A stretch of DNA of 64,000 nucleotides. Origin: Duganella sp. CF402 (lineage in GTDB: Bacteria; Pseudomonadota; Gammaproteobacteria; Burkholderiales; Burkholderiaceae_D). Shown one piece after another: positions 1 through 8,492 of the stretch. Both the position numbers and the translations under genes were made by a program. Location of the stretch: the NCBI RefSeq assembly GCF_900109645.1, contig NZ_FOBG01000002.1:682001-746000 (forward strand), given 5' to 3'. Positions within the stretch are counted from its first letter, which is position 1. Every line of letters begins with the position of its first letter. Under the pieces are notes generated by a model, which saw nothing but the letters and a program-made list of their open reading frames with translations, was not told where the DNA came from and ran no database searches.

Positions 1-638
1 CCACCACGGCCGTTGCCGCAGCCAGGCCGGCGGCAGCAGCGCCAGCCGCAGCCGCCGACGGCATCGATTTTGGCGGTGCGCCATTCACTGCCGGTGGCAA
101 CGTCGATATCGGCCAGCTTGCCAGTGCCAAGCGCGCCACGTTCTCGCTGATCAGCACAGCGTATGCCGACGAGCCAGCCATCATTGCCGACTGCTCGCGC
201 GACCGGCCGCGCATTGCCAACAGCGTCAAGACGCTGACGGACGGCAAAGTCTACAAGACCAGCGAACACCTGCCCGGCCTGTATGGCAAGACTTGGGCCG
301 ACATCGTCAACGGCCACCTGATCGTGTTAAACAAGGTAGCCGTGCTGGCCGGCGATGGCGCCGCCGCCAACCTGCCGGAATTCAAGGTCTACTCCGGCTA
401 CAACCCATCCAACAGCGCCAGCGCAGTTCCCACGCTGACCGCCACGCCGGCGGTCAATACCTACCTCGGCAACAAGGGCGTGCTGTATCGCATGTTCTTG
501 AACGGCAAAGGCGGCTTGAACTGTGTCGACGTGGTGTTCGCCAACGATGGCGCCGCCCAGGCCAAGAGCGGGCGCCTGCTCTACTCGCGCTCCGCGCGCC
601 TGATGTCGGCGGACTTCAAACCTGCAATCAATAAATAA
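1..638 (+). CDS. Protein of unknown function, 5' end outside the window
   Basis: The reading frame enters from the left edge (first complete codon at base 3) and stops with TAA at 636-638, leaving 211 residues. The visible part starts with an Ala/Pro-rich linker of about 20 residues. A compact domain without membrane helices follows; it contains FGGAPFTAGG near its start and FLNGKGGLNCVDVVF near its end. The two cysteines (IADCSRD, LNCVDV) could pair if the protein is exported, but the N-terminus that would show a signal is missing. Only 24 bases separate it from the next gene, so it is probably co-transcribed with the membrane protein and VWA-like protein downstream. I do not recognise the family. 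Confidence 0.75.
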   Translation, partial: TTAVAAARPAAAAPAAAADGIDFGGAPFTAGGNVDIGQLASAKRATFSLISTAYADEPAIIADCSRDRPRIANSVKTLTDGKVYKTSEHLPGLYGKTWADIVNGHLIVLNKVAVLAGDGAAANLPEFKVYSGYNPSNSASAVPTLTATPAVNTYLGNKGVLYRMFLNGKGGLNCVDVVFANDGAAQAKSGRLLYSRSARLMSADFKPAINK

Positions 639-662
639 CAAACAAAACAAAGGGATGCTCTC

Positions 663-2213
663 ATGAAGGAATTTATTTCAACTTATCCGGCGCTGGCCTG
701 GAGTATCGTCAGCGTGATGCTGGCACTGGTGGTGGTGGCCACGCTGTGGCAGCAGCTGAAATGGTGGTGGTTTAACACCTGGGTCAATTTCCCGCTGATC
801 GGCCGCATTGCCGCGCTGTCGCGCGACGCCAATGAAGACGTGTCGTATCCGGGCTGGTTCTCCGGCGAGCGCACGCTGTGCCAGGAGTACAAGAATTTCG
901 TGCACGTGCAGGACGAGCATGACTTCAACGAAAAGGTCACCTACCTGACCAAGGCCGGCGACAACGGCCGCCGCAACACGCCGGGCTGGATCTGGCTGCT
1001 GACGGTATCGATGGTGTTTGTCGAAGCGCTGGGTTTCTCCTACGTGCTGGCCGGCTACACCATTCCCGGCGCCAGCGAGAATCTGCAGCAAACCGGCGCC
1101 TACGGCATCGCCTTCCTGATTTCGGTGATCCTGGTGGCCTTCACCCACTTTGCCGGCCACGAGCTGTACAAATCGGGCCGCATCAAGAACGCGCGCCGCG
1201 AATGGGTGGAAGACAAGCGCCGCTTCAAGCTGTCCACCGGGACCATTCCGCTGGCGCGCCCGCAGAACAGCGATGACGACATGCCGGCCTACACCCAGCT
1301 GTGCAACCGTGTCGGCGCCCACCCGACCTATCTGGTCTCGATCGCCACCCTGATCATCGTACTGCTGATTGCCGGCGCGGCGACCTATGTGCGCAGCCAG
1401 GTGCTGGAAAAAGAACTGGTGGCGCGCGTCACCCAGGTCAACAAGCAGATCGACAGCGGCAACCAGGCCGCCGCCGACAGCCTCGACATGAGCAACACCA
1501 GCGTGCGCCTGCCTGCAGCCGACGCCGCTGCCGACCATGACGCCGACAAGAAGGTCGCCGCCGACGAGGCCGACATCGACCGTCACGGCGGCTGGGCCAC
1601 CTTCATCGTACTGGCCTTCGTGTTCGTGTTCCTGCAACTGCTGGGCGTGATCTTCGGCTACCGCTGGGGCTTTGCCGGCGAGAACAGCGCCGAAGCCTAC
1701 CGCGATATCGGCGGCGGCCGCTATTCCAGCTATACCGCCGTGCGCGAAGGCTACCGCCGCATCGCCGACACCGCACAAGCGCGGCTGGCGGTGCTGCAGC
1801 AAAAAATCATGGCCAAGAACAGCGATGTCGGCACCTCGGGCCAGCACCTGAGCAAAACCTTCCGTGACTACATCCAGGAAACCCGCATTGCCGAACAGGC
1901 CGAACGCCAGAACGAACGCCAGCACGCGGCGGTAGTCCGCCAGCAAGCTGCGGCTGCGGCCACCGCCGCGCCGGTGACGCCGGCAGCACCAGTACCTGCA
2001 CCGGCTGAGGCGACGGCAACAGCTGCGGCCGAGCCGACCGTCGACAGCATCATGGCGCAACTCGATGCACTGGGCGACGACAAGCCCGCCAAGCTGGCCC
2101 TGCTCGACACCCTGTCCGCCGACCTGAATGCTCAGGTGGTGGCCGCCCTCAAGCAGCAGAAGGAAGAGAAAGCCCGCCGCGCCCGCAATGCCGAACTGGA
2201 GGACTTGCTGTGA
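663..2213 (+). CDS. Five-helix integral membrane protein of unknown function
   Basis: 516 residues. Hydrophobic segments lie at about 8-28, 108-130, 146-167, 222-243 and 310-332. Between helices 4 and 5 is a charged, probably coiled-coil stretch (VNKQIDSGNQAAADSLDM). After helix 5 comes a hydrophilic tail of about 180 residues: a Gln/Arg-rich helical part (EQAERQNERQHAAVVRQQ), an Ala/Pro linker at about 420-450, and a helical C-terminus rich in Lys/Arg/Glu. Its GTGA overlap with the next gene (2210-2213) indicates translational coupling. The layout suggests a membrane scaffold with a long soluble arm. No family or catalytic motif is recognised. Confidence 0.85.
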   Translation: MKEFISTYPALAWSIVSVMLALVVVATLWQQLKWWWFNTWVNFPLIGRIAALSRDANEDVSYPGWFSGERTLCQEYKNFVHVQDEHDFNEKVTYLTKAGDNGRRNTPGWIWLLTVSMVFVEALGFSYVLAGYTIPGASENLQQTGAYGIAFLISVILVAFTHFAGHELYKSGRIKNARREWVEDKRRFKLSTGTIPLARPQNSDDDMPAYTQLCNRVGAHPTYLVSIATLIIVLLIAGAATYVRSQVLEKELVARVTQVNKQIDSGNQAAADSLDMSNTSVRLPAADAAADHDADKKVAADEADIDRHGGWATFIVLAFVFVFLQLLGVIFGYRWGFAGENSAEAYRDIGGGRYSSYTAVREGYRRIADTAQARLAVLQQKIMAKNSDVGTSGQHLSKTFRDYIQETRIAEQAERQNERQHAAVVRQQAAAAATAAPVTPAAPVPAPAEATATAAAEPTVDSIMAQLDALGDDKPAKLALLDTLSADLNAQVVAALKQQKEEKARRARNAELEDLL

Positions 2214-3040
2214 AGTGGAGCCTGACGCTGCTGCAATTCTGCCTGGCCGGCGCCGCCTGCGCCGGCAATCTTGACGCCGTCCGTAGCTGCCAGGACAAGA
2301 TGCTGCCGCCGTTCCCACCGTCCGCGCGCGAGCTGATGGTGGTGATCGACCAGACCACGCCACTCAGCCCGGCGTTGCAGCAATCGGTGGCCAACAACCT
2401 GAAGCCCTTCCTGGCGGCCGGCAATAACTTCAGCGTGGTGGTGTTCTCGGCCTACACCCAGGGCCACTACACCGACATGCTTACCTCCGGCAAGCTGGAC
2501 GCCGCGCTGCCAGCCGAAGTCCGCAATGAAGTTGCCAAGCCTTTGCTCGCCAAGCTGGACCTGTGCCAGCAACGCCAGCCGCAGCAGGCGGCGCAAGCGG
2601 TCGGCCAGGCACTGCGCACCGCCTTCCAGGGCGCCAGCAGCAATATCGCCAAGTCCGATATCTTCGCCAGCCTGAAATCGGTGTCGACTGTCATTAAGCA
2701 ATCGACGGCGGCCGACAAGGTGGTCCTGATCGTCTCGGACATGCTGGAGAATTCCTCGGTTGCCAACTTCTACGCTGACCAGGGCCACTCCGTGCGCAAC
2801 GTGGTGGCGGCCAAGGAACTGCGCGCGGTGGAGGACAACCGCCTGCTGGCTGACTTTGGCGGCGCCCGCGTCTACGTCATCGGCGCCGGCCTGCTGGCGG
2901 ACGACGCGGCCCATAACAAGAGCTATCGCGACCCCAAGACCATGCAGGCGCTGCAGGCGTTCTGGAGCGAATACTTCAACAAGTCCAACGCCAGACTGAT
3001 GGAATTCGGCCAACCGGCCCTGCTGAACCCGGTCCGGTGA
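2210..3040 (+). CDS. Exported protein with a von Willebrand factor A-like fold, unknown function
   Basis: 276 residues starting at GTG 2210, which overlaps the stop of the preceding gene by four bases. Residues 1-20 look like a signal peptide (LLQFCLAGAACAGNLD), so the product is probably periplasmic. The body reads like a VWA domain: a first strand with a metal-site-like LMVVIDQTTPLS, a second strand FSVVVFSAYTQG, and a later KVVLIVSDMLENS with an acidic residue at the strand end. The first site is D-x-T-x-P rather than the canonical D-x-S-x-S, so metal binding is uncertain. Several cysteines occur in the N-terminal half (SCQDK, DLCQQ). VWA identity is inferred from pattern only. Confidence 0.8.
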   Translation: MKWSLTLLQFCLAGAACAGNLDAVRSCQDKMLPPFPPSARELMVVIDQTTPLSPALQQSVANNLKPFLAAGNNFSVVVFSAYTQGHYTDMLTSGKLDAALPAEVRNEVAKPLLAKLDLCQQRQPQQAAQAVGQALRTAFQGASSNIAKSDIFASLKSVSTVIKQSTAADKVVLIVSDMLENSSVANFYADQGHSVRNVVAAKELRAVEDNRLLADFGGARVYVIGAGLLADDAAHNKSYRDPKTMQALQAFWSEYFNKSNARLMEFGQPALLNPVR

Positions 3041-3107
3041 AAATCCGGCCCCACCGGATTTCGTTTAAGATGGCGGTTTCGACCACGTAGACCGCCGCTC
3101 GGCCCCT

Positions 3108-4445
3108 ATGCAAAACTTCCTGCTTGTCGTTCTCGCCATCTTCCTGGTTGCGTTGAACGGTTTCTTTGTCGCTGCCGAATTCGGCATCGTCACTCTGCGA
3201 AAAACGCGCGTTCGCGCCATCGCCAAGACTCAGGGAATCAAGGGGCGCATCCTCGGCAAGGTGCACGGCGAACTGGATGCTTATCTCTCCGCCTGCCAAC
3301 TCGGCATCACGCTGGCCTCGCTCGGCCTGGGCTGGGTCGGCGAGCCGGCCTTCGCCGGCCTGCTGGAGCCGCTGCTGACCTTCGTCGGCATCACCTCGCC
3401 GGAACTGGTGCACGGCATCGCCTTCGTGTTTGCCTTTGGCGTGATCTCGTTCCTGCACATCGTGGTCGGCGAGCTGGCACCCAAGTCGCTGGCGATCCGC
3501 ATGCCGGAAGTGGTCGGCCTGTGGAGCGCGCTGCCGCTGTATGGCTTTTACTGGGCCATGTTCCCGTTCATCTACCTGCTCAACGCCAGCGCCAACATGG
3601 TGCTGGGCCTGGCCGGCCTGTCGGGCAAAGGCGGCCACGACAGCCACTACTCGGTCGATGAGCTCAAACTGATCCTGCGCACCAGCCAGCCGGGCGAAAA
3701 ATTCAACCAGGACGAACGTAACATCCTGGCCCACTCGCTCGATTTCAGCGACCTGTCGGTGTCCGACCTGATGCGCCCGATTAACGAGGTGATCAGCCTG
3801 CACGCGGCCCGTCCGCTGGCCGACAATCTGGACACCATGCTGCGCAATCGCTTCAGCCGCTACCCTTACTACGACAAGGATGGCGAGACCGTGCTGGGCG
3901 TGGTGCACTTGAAGGATTTGTTCTTCGCCATGCAGTCCGGCAAACCCATCACCGACCTGGTGCCCTTCCTGCGCCCGGTGGAAACGATTTCGGCCCGCAC
4001 CCCGGCGCTGGAACAGTTCCGCCGCTTCCGCGACGGCGCGCCGCACTTCGCGCTGATTGGCGAAAAGGGCAAGCGCCCGCTGGGCTTCGTCACCCTGGAC
4101 AACCTGCTCGGCGCGATGGTGGGCGAGATCCACGACGAATTCCGCCTCAACGAAAACGACTGGCTCAAGCAGCCGGACGGCACCCTGATCGGCAAGGCCA
4201 GCCTGCCGATCTTCTCGCTTGAGCGCACCCTCGGCATCGATATTGAAAATGAAGAGCTGGGCCTGGAAGAGGTAGAATCGGTAGGCGGCCTGATTATGCT
4301 GAAGCTGGGCGATATCCCGAAACAGGGCCAGCGCATCAGCTTCCGCAGTTTCGACATCGTCGCCAAGAAAATGAACGGTCCGCGCATCCTGCTGGTCAAG
4401 GTCATCCCGAAAGACGATACCGAGGACAACGCCGACCAGGACTGA
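3108..4445 (+). CDS. CNNM/CorC-type (HlyC/CorC) membrane protein, putative ion or polyamine exporter
   Basis: 445 residues with the usual order of this family. An N-terminal DUF21/CNNM membrane domain with about four helices covers roughly residues 1-190 and contains ALNGFFVAAEFGIVTLRKTR and LSACQLGITLASLGLGWVGE. A CBS-domain pair follows at about 205-330 (LMRPINEVISLH, LGVVHLKDLFFAM), then a CorC/HlyC C-terminal domain at about 345-435. Relatives (YtfL/PaeA, CNNM) are linked to Mg/Co homeostasis or polyamine export; the exact substrate cannot be read here. The first helix begins right at ATG 3108. It stands alone, 29 bases before the next gene. Confidence 0.9.
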   Translation: MQNFLLVVLAIFLVALNGFFVAAEFGIVTLRKTRVRAIAKTQGIKGRILGKVHGELDAYLSACQLGITLASLGLGWVGEPAFAGLLEPLLTFVGITSPELVHGIAFVFAFGVISFLHIVVGELAPKSLAIRMPEVVGLWSALPLYGFYWAMFPFIYLLNASANMVLGLAGLSGKGGHDSHYSVDELKLILRTSQPGEKFNQDERNILAHSLDFSDLSVSDLMRPINEVISLHAARPLADNLDTMLRNRFSRYPYYDKDGETVLGVVHLKDLFFAMQSGKPITDLVPFLRPVETISARTPALEQFRRFRDGAPHFALIGEKGKRPLGFVTLDNLLGAMVGEIHDEFRLNENDWLKQPDGTLIGKASLPIFSLERTLGIDIENEELGLEEVESVGGLIMLKLGDIPKQGQRISFRSFDIVAKKMNGPRILLVKVIPKDDTEDNADQD

Positions 4446-4474
4446 CGGCGCCCCCAGCGCGCCACGGAGGAGAT

Positions 4475-5278
4475 ATGTTTGCCCGCCTGATCCTGTGTAG
4501 CGCCCTGCTCGGCCTGAGCGGCACGGCCGGCGCCGAGACCGAAGCCCCCTGCGGCCACCTGCGCAGCGCCTTCTACGAGTATGGCGCGCTCTACTACAAA
4601 ACCGCCGACGGCCACTGGACCGGCATCGACAAGGATGTGGTCGACGAAGTGGCGCGCCGGCTCGGCTGCATCATCGACCCCAGCACCGATTCGCGCGTGC
4701 GCATCTGGGCCGGCCTGAACGGCGGCACCATCGATCTGTCGGTCTCGGCCTTGTCGACGCCGGAGCGCGAGAAGGTCGGCCGCCTGGTGCCCTATCTGTC
4801 CGAACGCAACTACGTGTTGCTGAGCAAAGAGGTCAGCTCCAATGTCCACAGCATGGAAGACTTCATCGCCGATCCCGGCATCCGCATCGGCGTGATCAAG
4901 TCCTTCCGCCACGGCAAAGCCTACGACGCCTGGCTGGAACGCCTGCGCGCCAAGGGACGGGTGTATGAGGCGCCCGACTATGAAGCCATGCTGCGCCTGC
5001 TCAAGGTCGGCCGGGTGCACGCCATCATGGCCAATATCAGCGGCTGGTATCCGCTGCTCAAGCAGCAGCACATGGCGGGCAGCTACCGCATCATGGACTG
5101 GGCGCCGCCCAAGGACTTGCTGATCGGCGGCCTGATCCTGTCGCGCCAGCACGTCGACGAAGCGCTGGCCACGCGCATCAGCCAGACCATCCGCGCCATG
5201 CGCGAGGACGGCACGCTGAAGCGCATCTTTGAGCGCCACCTCGATGCCGAGCTGGCGGCGAAACTGCTGAACTTCTAG
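4475..5278 (+). CDS. Periplasmic solute-binding protein, family 3 (amino-acid-type)
   Basis: 267 residues with a signal peptide (LILCSALLGLSGTAGAETEA, cleavage near residue 20). The body follows the bacterial extracellular solute-binding family 3 pattern: YYKTADGHWTGIDKDVVDEV in the first lobe, then WAGLNGGTIDLSVSALS and the second-lobe LLKVGRVHAIMANISGW. No permease or ATPase gene is adjacent, so it may serve a distant transporter or act as a stand-alone sensor; the ligand is unknown. An AGGAG motif lies just before ATG 4475. The gene converges on the AI-2E family gene: the two stop codons overlap at 5275-5278. Confidence 0.85.
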   Translation: MFARLILCSALLGLSGTAGAETEAPCGHLRSAFYEYGALYYKTADGHWTGIDKDVVDEVARRLGCIIDPSTDSRVRIWAGLNGGTIDLSVSALSTPEREKVGRLVPYLSERNYVLLSKEVSSNVHSMEDFIADPGIRIGVIKSFRHGKAYDAWLERLRAKGRVYEAPDYEAMLRLLKVGRVHAIMANISGWYPLLKQQHMAGSYRIMDWAPPKDLLIGGLILSRQHVDEALATRISQTIRAMREDGTLKRIFERHLDAELAAKLLNF

Positions 5279-6312
5279 GCGGCGCTGCCGGTCCAGTTGC
5301 GCAGCAGGCCCAGGCCCACCGCCAGCAGGGTCGGGCCGATGAACAGGCCGACAAAGCCGAACGCCAGCACGCCGCCCATCACGCCCAGCAGCACCAGGAT
5401 GAACGGCAAGCTGCTGCCGCGCGAGATCAGCATCGGCTTGACCACGTTGTCGACGCCGCTGATCACGAACATGCCCCACACCAGCATGAAGATGGCCCAG
5501 CCGGTGCTGCCCTGATTGAACAGCCAGATGGTGGCGCCGCCCCAGATCAGCGGCGGGCCGACCGGGATCAGCGAGAACAGAAAGGTGGCCACCGACAGCA
5601 GCGCCACCGCCGGCACGCCGGCAATCAGGAAGCCGACCGCCGCCACCGCCGCTTGTGCCAGCGCGGTGCCCAGCAGGCCATACATCACGCCACGCACGGT
5701 GCGGCTGACGGTATCGGCCACGGTCACGCTTGGTTTGCCGATCAGCTTATCCATGCCGGTAGCCAGCGCCTGCAGGATGGCCTGGCCGTCGCGGTACAGG
5801 AAGAAGCTGACGAACACCGCCAGGCTGACCTGCGCCACGCCGCTGCCCAGCACCATGCCGCCGCCGAGCAGCATGCGGCGGCCCGGTTCCAGCAGGTTCT
5901 TGGCGGCGTTCAGCAATTCCTCGCGGCTGTGCAGCAGCTTGCCGAGATAGTTGTACGCGGCCTCGCCGACCAGCGGCACGTCCTTCAGCCAGACCGGCGG
6001 ATCCAGCGTGCCGCTGCCGAGGCCGGCCTTGACCTGATCGAACACATCGGAGGCGTTGTCGGCGATATTCCAGGTGACCAGCGTCAGCGGCACGATGATC
6101 AGCAGGGTCAGTCCCACACTCATCACCAGCGCGGCGATGGTGCGGCGCTGCTTGAGGCGGACCAGCAGGCGCTGGTACAGCGGCCAACTGGAAATGGTGA
6201 TGGCGGCGGCGAACAGGATGGCAGCCAGGAACGGACGCAGCACGGTCAGGCAGCCAATCACCAGCAGTACGATGGCCGCGAGGCGGGTGTAGGGTTGGAA
6301 GCGCTGCTGCAT
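5275..6312 (-). CDS. AI-2E family transporter (permease)
   Basis: 345 residues, strongly hydrophobic, with the AI-2E transporter (PF01594-type, PerM/YhhT-like) layout. Two or three N-terminal helices (AAIVLLVIGCLTVLRPFLAA) are followed by a soluble amphipathic stretch (about 95-150) and then a C-terminal helix bundle including VGFLIAGVPAVALLSVATF and PVGPPLIWGGATIW. Family members export small molecules or ions; autoinducer-2 export is known only for some, so the substrate is open. The C-terminal stop overlaps that of the convergent solute-binding protein gene. The next minus-strand gene upstream (sco) ends 6 bases from this start, so both may share one transcript. Confidence 0.9.
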   Translation of the reverse strand: MQQRFQPYTRLAAIVLLVIGCLTVLRPFLAAILFAAAITISSWPLYQRLLVRLKQRRTIAALVMSVGLTLLIIVPLTLVTWNIADNASDVFDQVKAGLGSGTLDPPVWLKDVPLVGEAAYNYLGKLLHSREELLNAAKNLLEPGRRMLLGGGMVLGSGVAQVSLAVFVSFFLYRDGQAILQALATGMDKLIGKPSVTVADTVSRTVRGVMYGLLGTALAQAAVAAVGFLIAGVPAVALLSVATFLFSLIPVGPPLIWGGATIWLFNQGSTGWAIFMLVWGMFVISGVDNVVKPMLISRGSSLPFILVLLGVMGGVLAFGFVGLFIGPTLLAVGLGLLRNWTGSAA

Positions 6313-6318
6313 GGCCGA

Positions 6319-6912
6319 TCAGCCCAATAACAGTTTGATGTCATGCACGGCTGGGGCGACGCCCTGGCCGGAGCGCAACAGCAGACGCAGCTTGCCTTCC
6401 TTGTCGAACACATAGCTGGCGGCGCTGTGGTCCATCGAATAGCTACCCTTGGTACTGCCCGGCACCTTGGTGTAAATCACCTTGAACTCCTGGCCGACGG
6501 CGGCGGTCTGTTCCGGCGTGCCATACAGGCCGATGAAGCGCTTGTCGAAGGCCGGCACATACTGGGCCAGCAGTTCCTGCGTATCGCGCTCGGGATCGAC
6601 GGTGACAAACAACACCTGCACCTGATCCGCTTGCGGGCCGAGCTGCTTGAGCACCTCGGTCATTTCCGCCATCGTGGTCGGGCAGACGTCGGGGCACTGG
6701 GTATAGCCGAAGAACATCACCACCACCTTGCCCTTGAAGTCCGCCATTGTGCGCGGCTTGCCGGTGTGGTCGGTGAGCGCGAAGTCCTTGGCGAACGAAG
6801 CGCCAGTCAAGTCCGTGCTCTGGAACTCCAGCTTGGGCGCGGCCCCCTGCTTCTCGCCGCAAGCGGCCAGCAAGGAAACAGCAATCAAAGCAAGGGCGAG
6901 AACTTTTTTCAT
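6319..6912 (-). CDS. SCO family copper chaperone for cytochrome c oxidase
   Basis: 197 residues when started at the ATG at 6912, which puts a lipoprotein signal at the N-terminus (MKKVLALALIAVSLLAACGE, lipobox LAAC). An upstream in-frame ATG at 6966 would add 18 Ser/Thr-rich residues that fit no export signal. The thioredoxin-like SCO1/SenC domain has the copper-binding CxxxC (QCPDVCPTT) and the distal His (YSMDHSAASYVF). SCO proteins deliver copper to the CuA site of subunit II. It is the last gene of the cox assembly group on this strand, 105 bases after an unknown gene. Confidence 0.92.
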   Translation of the reverse strand: MKKVLALALIAVSLLAACGEKQGAAPKLEFQSTDLTGASFAKDFALTDHTGKPRTMADFKGKVVVMFFGYTQCPDVCPTTMAEMTEVLKQLGPQADQVQVLFVTVDPERDTQELLAQYVPAFDKRFIGLYGTPEQTAAVGQEFKVIYTKVPGSTKGSYSMDHSAASYVFDKEGKLRLLLRSGQGVAPAVHDIKLLLG

Positions 6913-7017
6913 CAGCGTTGGTCTTTCGGTTGAACTGGTTGAGCTTGAACTGGGTCTAAGCAGCATGATACCGCTAGAGGAGGCCGGCGTCTGCTCAAGG
7001 AGCTCAGATAAAACCGA

Positions 7018-7569
7018 TCAAATTTGTGCGCTGAGATGTAACAACGCCATGTAAGGTGGATAGGACTTGAGGTCGGGATAGGTTGCTCGGTAGTAGCAGG
7101 ACCAGTAGCTGATGACTCGGCGCCGCGCGGTAGCGAGGTAGAGTGGGTTGTCGGTCAAGAAGCGCCGGTATGGCTCGATGCTGATGCTGGGGAGCGCGTC
7201 GTAGATGACGTGAGCGATTTCGACCACGTATTCGCCCAGTAATTGCACGATATAGGGCACCGCGAACTCGTCGCCGCGTTCCAACAATTGCGTCACGCAC
7301 TTCTGACGGAGATAGCCGTCATGGTGACGGGTGCCGAGGCAGAGCAGCAAGGAGTCGTCTTCCGGCCCAGCCATGAGAGCAGAAGGAAAGTAGAGACGTA
7401 CTGGAATCTCCAGCTGCTCGCCGTTCAACAGCACATCATATCCCCACAAGCGATAGGGATGATCCGGGATCAGGCGCGCTATGTCGGCCGCGCGCGAGGA
7501 TAGCGCCGCCGGGAATGCTTTAGGGACGTAGACCGGGGCGGCGGTATCGATAGCGTGGTTAGCCGGCAC
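7018..7569 (-). CDS. Conserved-looking hypothetical protein inside the heme/cox assembly gene run
   Basis: 183 residues. The start is GTG 7569, supported by a strong GGGAGG ribosome-binding site four bases upstream, and the gene begins 13 bases after the ctaB stop. No signal peptide or membrane helix is visible. The sequence is rich in aromatics and His/Tyr (LCLGTRHHDGYLRQKC, YVVEIAHVIYDAL, SYWSCYYRATYPDLKSYPPY). It has a mostly helical, HEAT-like feel, with a segment on losing and checking ends (LLERGDEFAVPYIVQLLGEY), but no family is assigned. Its position between ctaB and sco makes co-transcription likely; a role in oxidase assembly is only a guess from context. Confidence 0.75.
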   Translation of the reverse strand: MPANHAIDTAAPVYVPKAFPAALSSRAADIARLIPDHPYRLWGYDVLLNGEQLEIPVRLYFPSALMAGPEDDSLLLCLGTRHHDGYLRQKCVTQLLERGDEFAVPYIVQLLGEYVVEIAHVIYDALPSISIEPYRRFLTDNPLYLATARRRVISYWSCYYRATYPDLKSYPPYMALLHLSAQI

Positions 7570-7582
7570 ACCGCCTCCCGCG

Positions 7583-8479
7583 TCAGAATTTCAGGTAGTG
7601 GTCGACCAGCAGGGCCAGGAACAGCAGGCCGAGGTAGATGATGGACCAGGCGAAGGCTTTGCGGGCGATCTGGTCGGTGTAGTGGCGGTAGACTTTCCAC
7701 GCGTGGCGCAGGAACACGGCGTTCAGAATGATGGCGCTGACCAGGTAGATCAGGCCACTCATCTGTACCGCATACGGCAGCAGCGTGGTCGCCGCCAGCG
7801 CGATCGAGTACAGCCAGACGTGGAACTGGGTGAATTTCATGCCATGCGTGACCGGCAGCATCGGCAGGCCGGATTTGGCGTAGTCGTCACGACGGTACAG
7901 CGCCAAGGCCCAGAAGTGCGGCGGGGTCCAGACGAAGATGATCAGCACTAGCAGCCATGCCTGCATCGGCACGTCATTGGCCACCGCCGCCCAGCCCAAA
8001 GCCGGCGGCATCGCGCCCGACAGGCCGCCGATGACGATGTTCTGCGGCGTCGAAGGCTTCAGGATCATGGTGTAAATAATCGCATAGCCGAGGAAGGTGA
8101 CAAAGGTCAGCCACATGGTCAGCGGATTGACCAGCGTGTACAGCACCCACATCCCTGCCCCGCCGATCACCAGCGCAAACACCACCGTCTGCGATACCGA
8201 GATATTCCCCAGCGCCATCGGACGGCGCGCGGTACGCGCCATGCGGGCGTCGATCTCGCGCTCGGCCAGGCAGTTGACAGCAAACGCCGCCCCGGTCAGC
8301 AGCCAGATGCCCACCGTCGCGTACAGCACCAGCGACAGCGACGGCAAGCCGTCCGCAGTACCGAGGAACATGCCGATGACGGCACAAAACACGGCCATCA
8401 TGGTGACGCGTGGCTTGGTAAGCGCCCAGAATTGCGAGGCGCGGCTCTGTGATTTGCTGCTGATGGTTTGCGTGGTCAT
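7583..8479 (-). CDS. ctaB: Protoheme IX farnesyltransferase (heme O synthase)
   Basis: 298 residues of a UbiA-type membrane prenyltransferase with about nine helices. It makes heme O from heme B and farnesyl diphosphate, the step before CtaA. The first polyprenyl-binding motif is present as NCLAEREIDARMARTARRPM (about 83-102), and WTPPHFWALALYRRDDYAKS is the typical heme O synthase loop. It starts 14 bases after the ctaA stop on the same strand, so the two heme A biosynthesis genes form a unit. The length is normal for the family (about 290-300). Confidence 0.95.
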   Translation of the reverse strand: MTTQTISSKSQSRASQFWALTKPRVTMMAVFCAVIGMFLGTADGLPSLSLVLYATVGIWLLTGAAFAVNCLAEREIDARMARTARRPMALGNISVSQTVVFALVIGGAGMWVLYTLVNPLTMWLTFVTFLGYAIIYTMILKPSTPQNIVIGGLSGAMPPALGWAAVANDVPMQAWLLVLIIFVWTPPHFWALALYRRDDYAKSGLPMLPVTHGMKFTQFHVWLYSIALAATTLLPYAVQMSGLIYLVSAIILNAVFLRHAWKVYRHYTDQIARKAFAWSIIYLGLLFLALLVDHYLKF

Positions 8480-8492
8480 GTGAGGTACTTAA

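Noticed and set aside
3869..5479. 536-codon minus-strand frame under the CorC-type gene, the solute-binding gene and the AI-2E gene end
   Set aside because: It crosses three well-supported genes and has no domain; a shadow frame.
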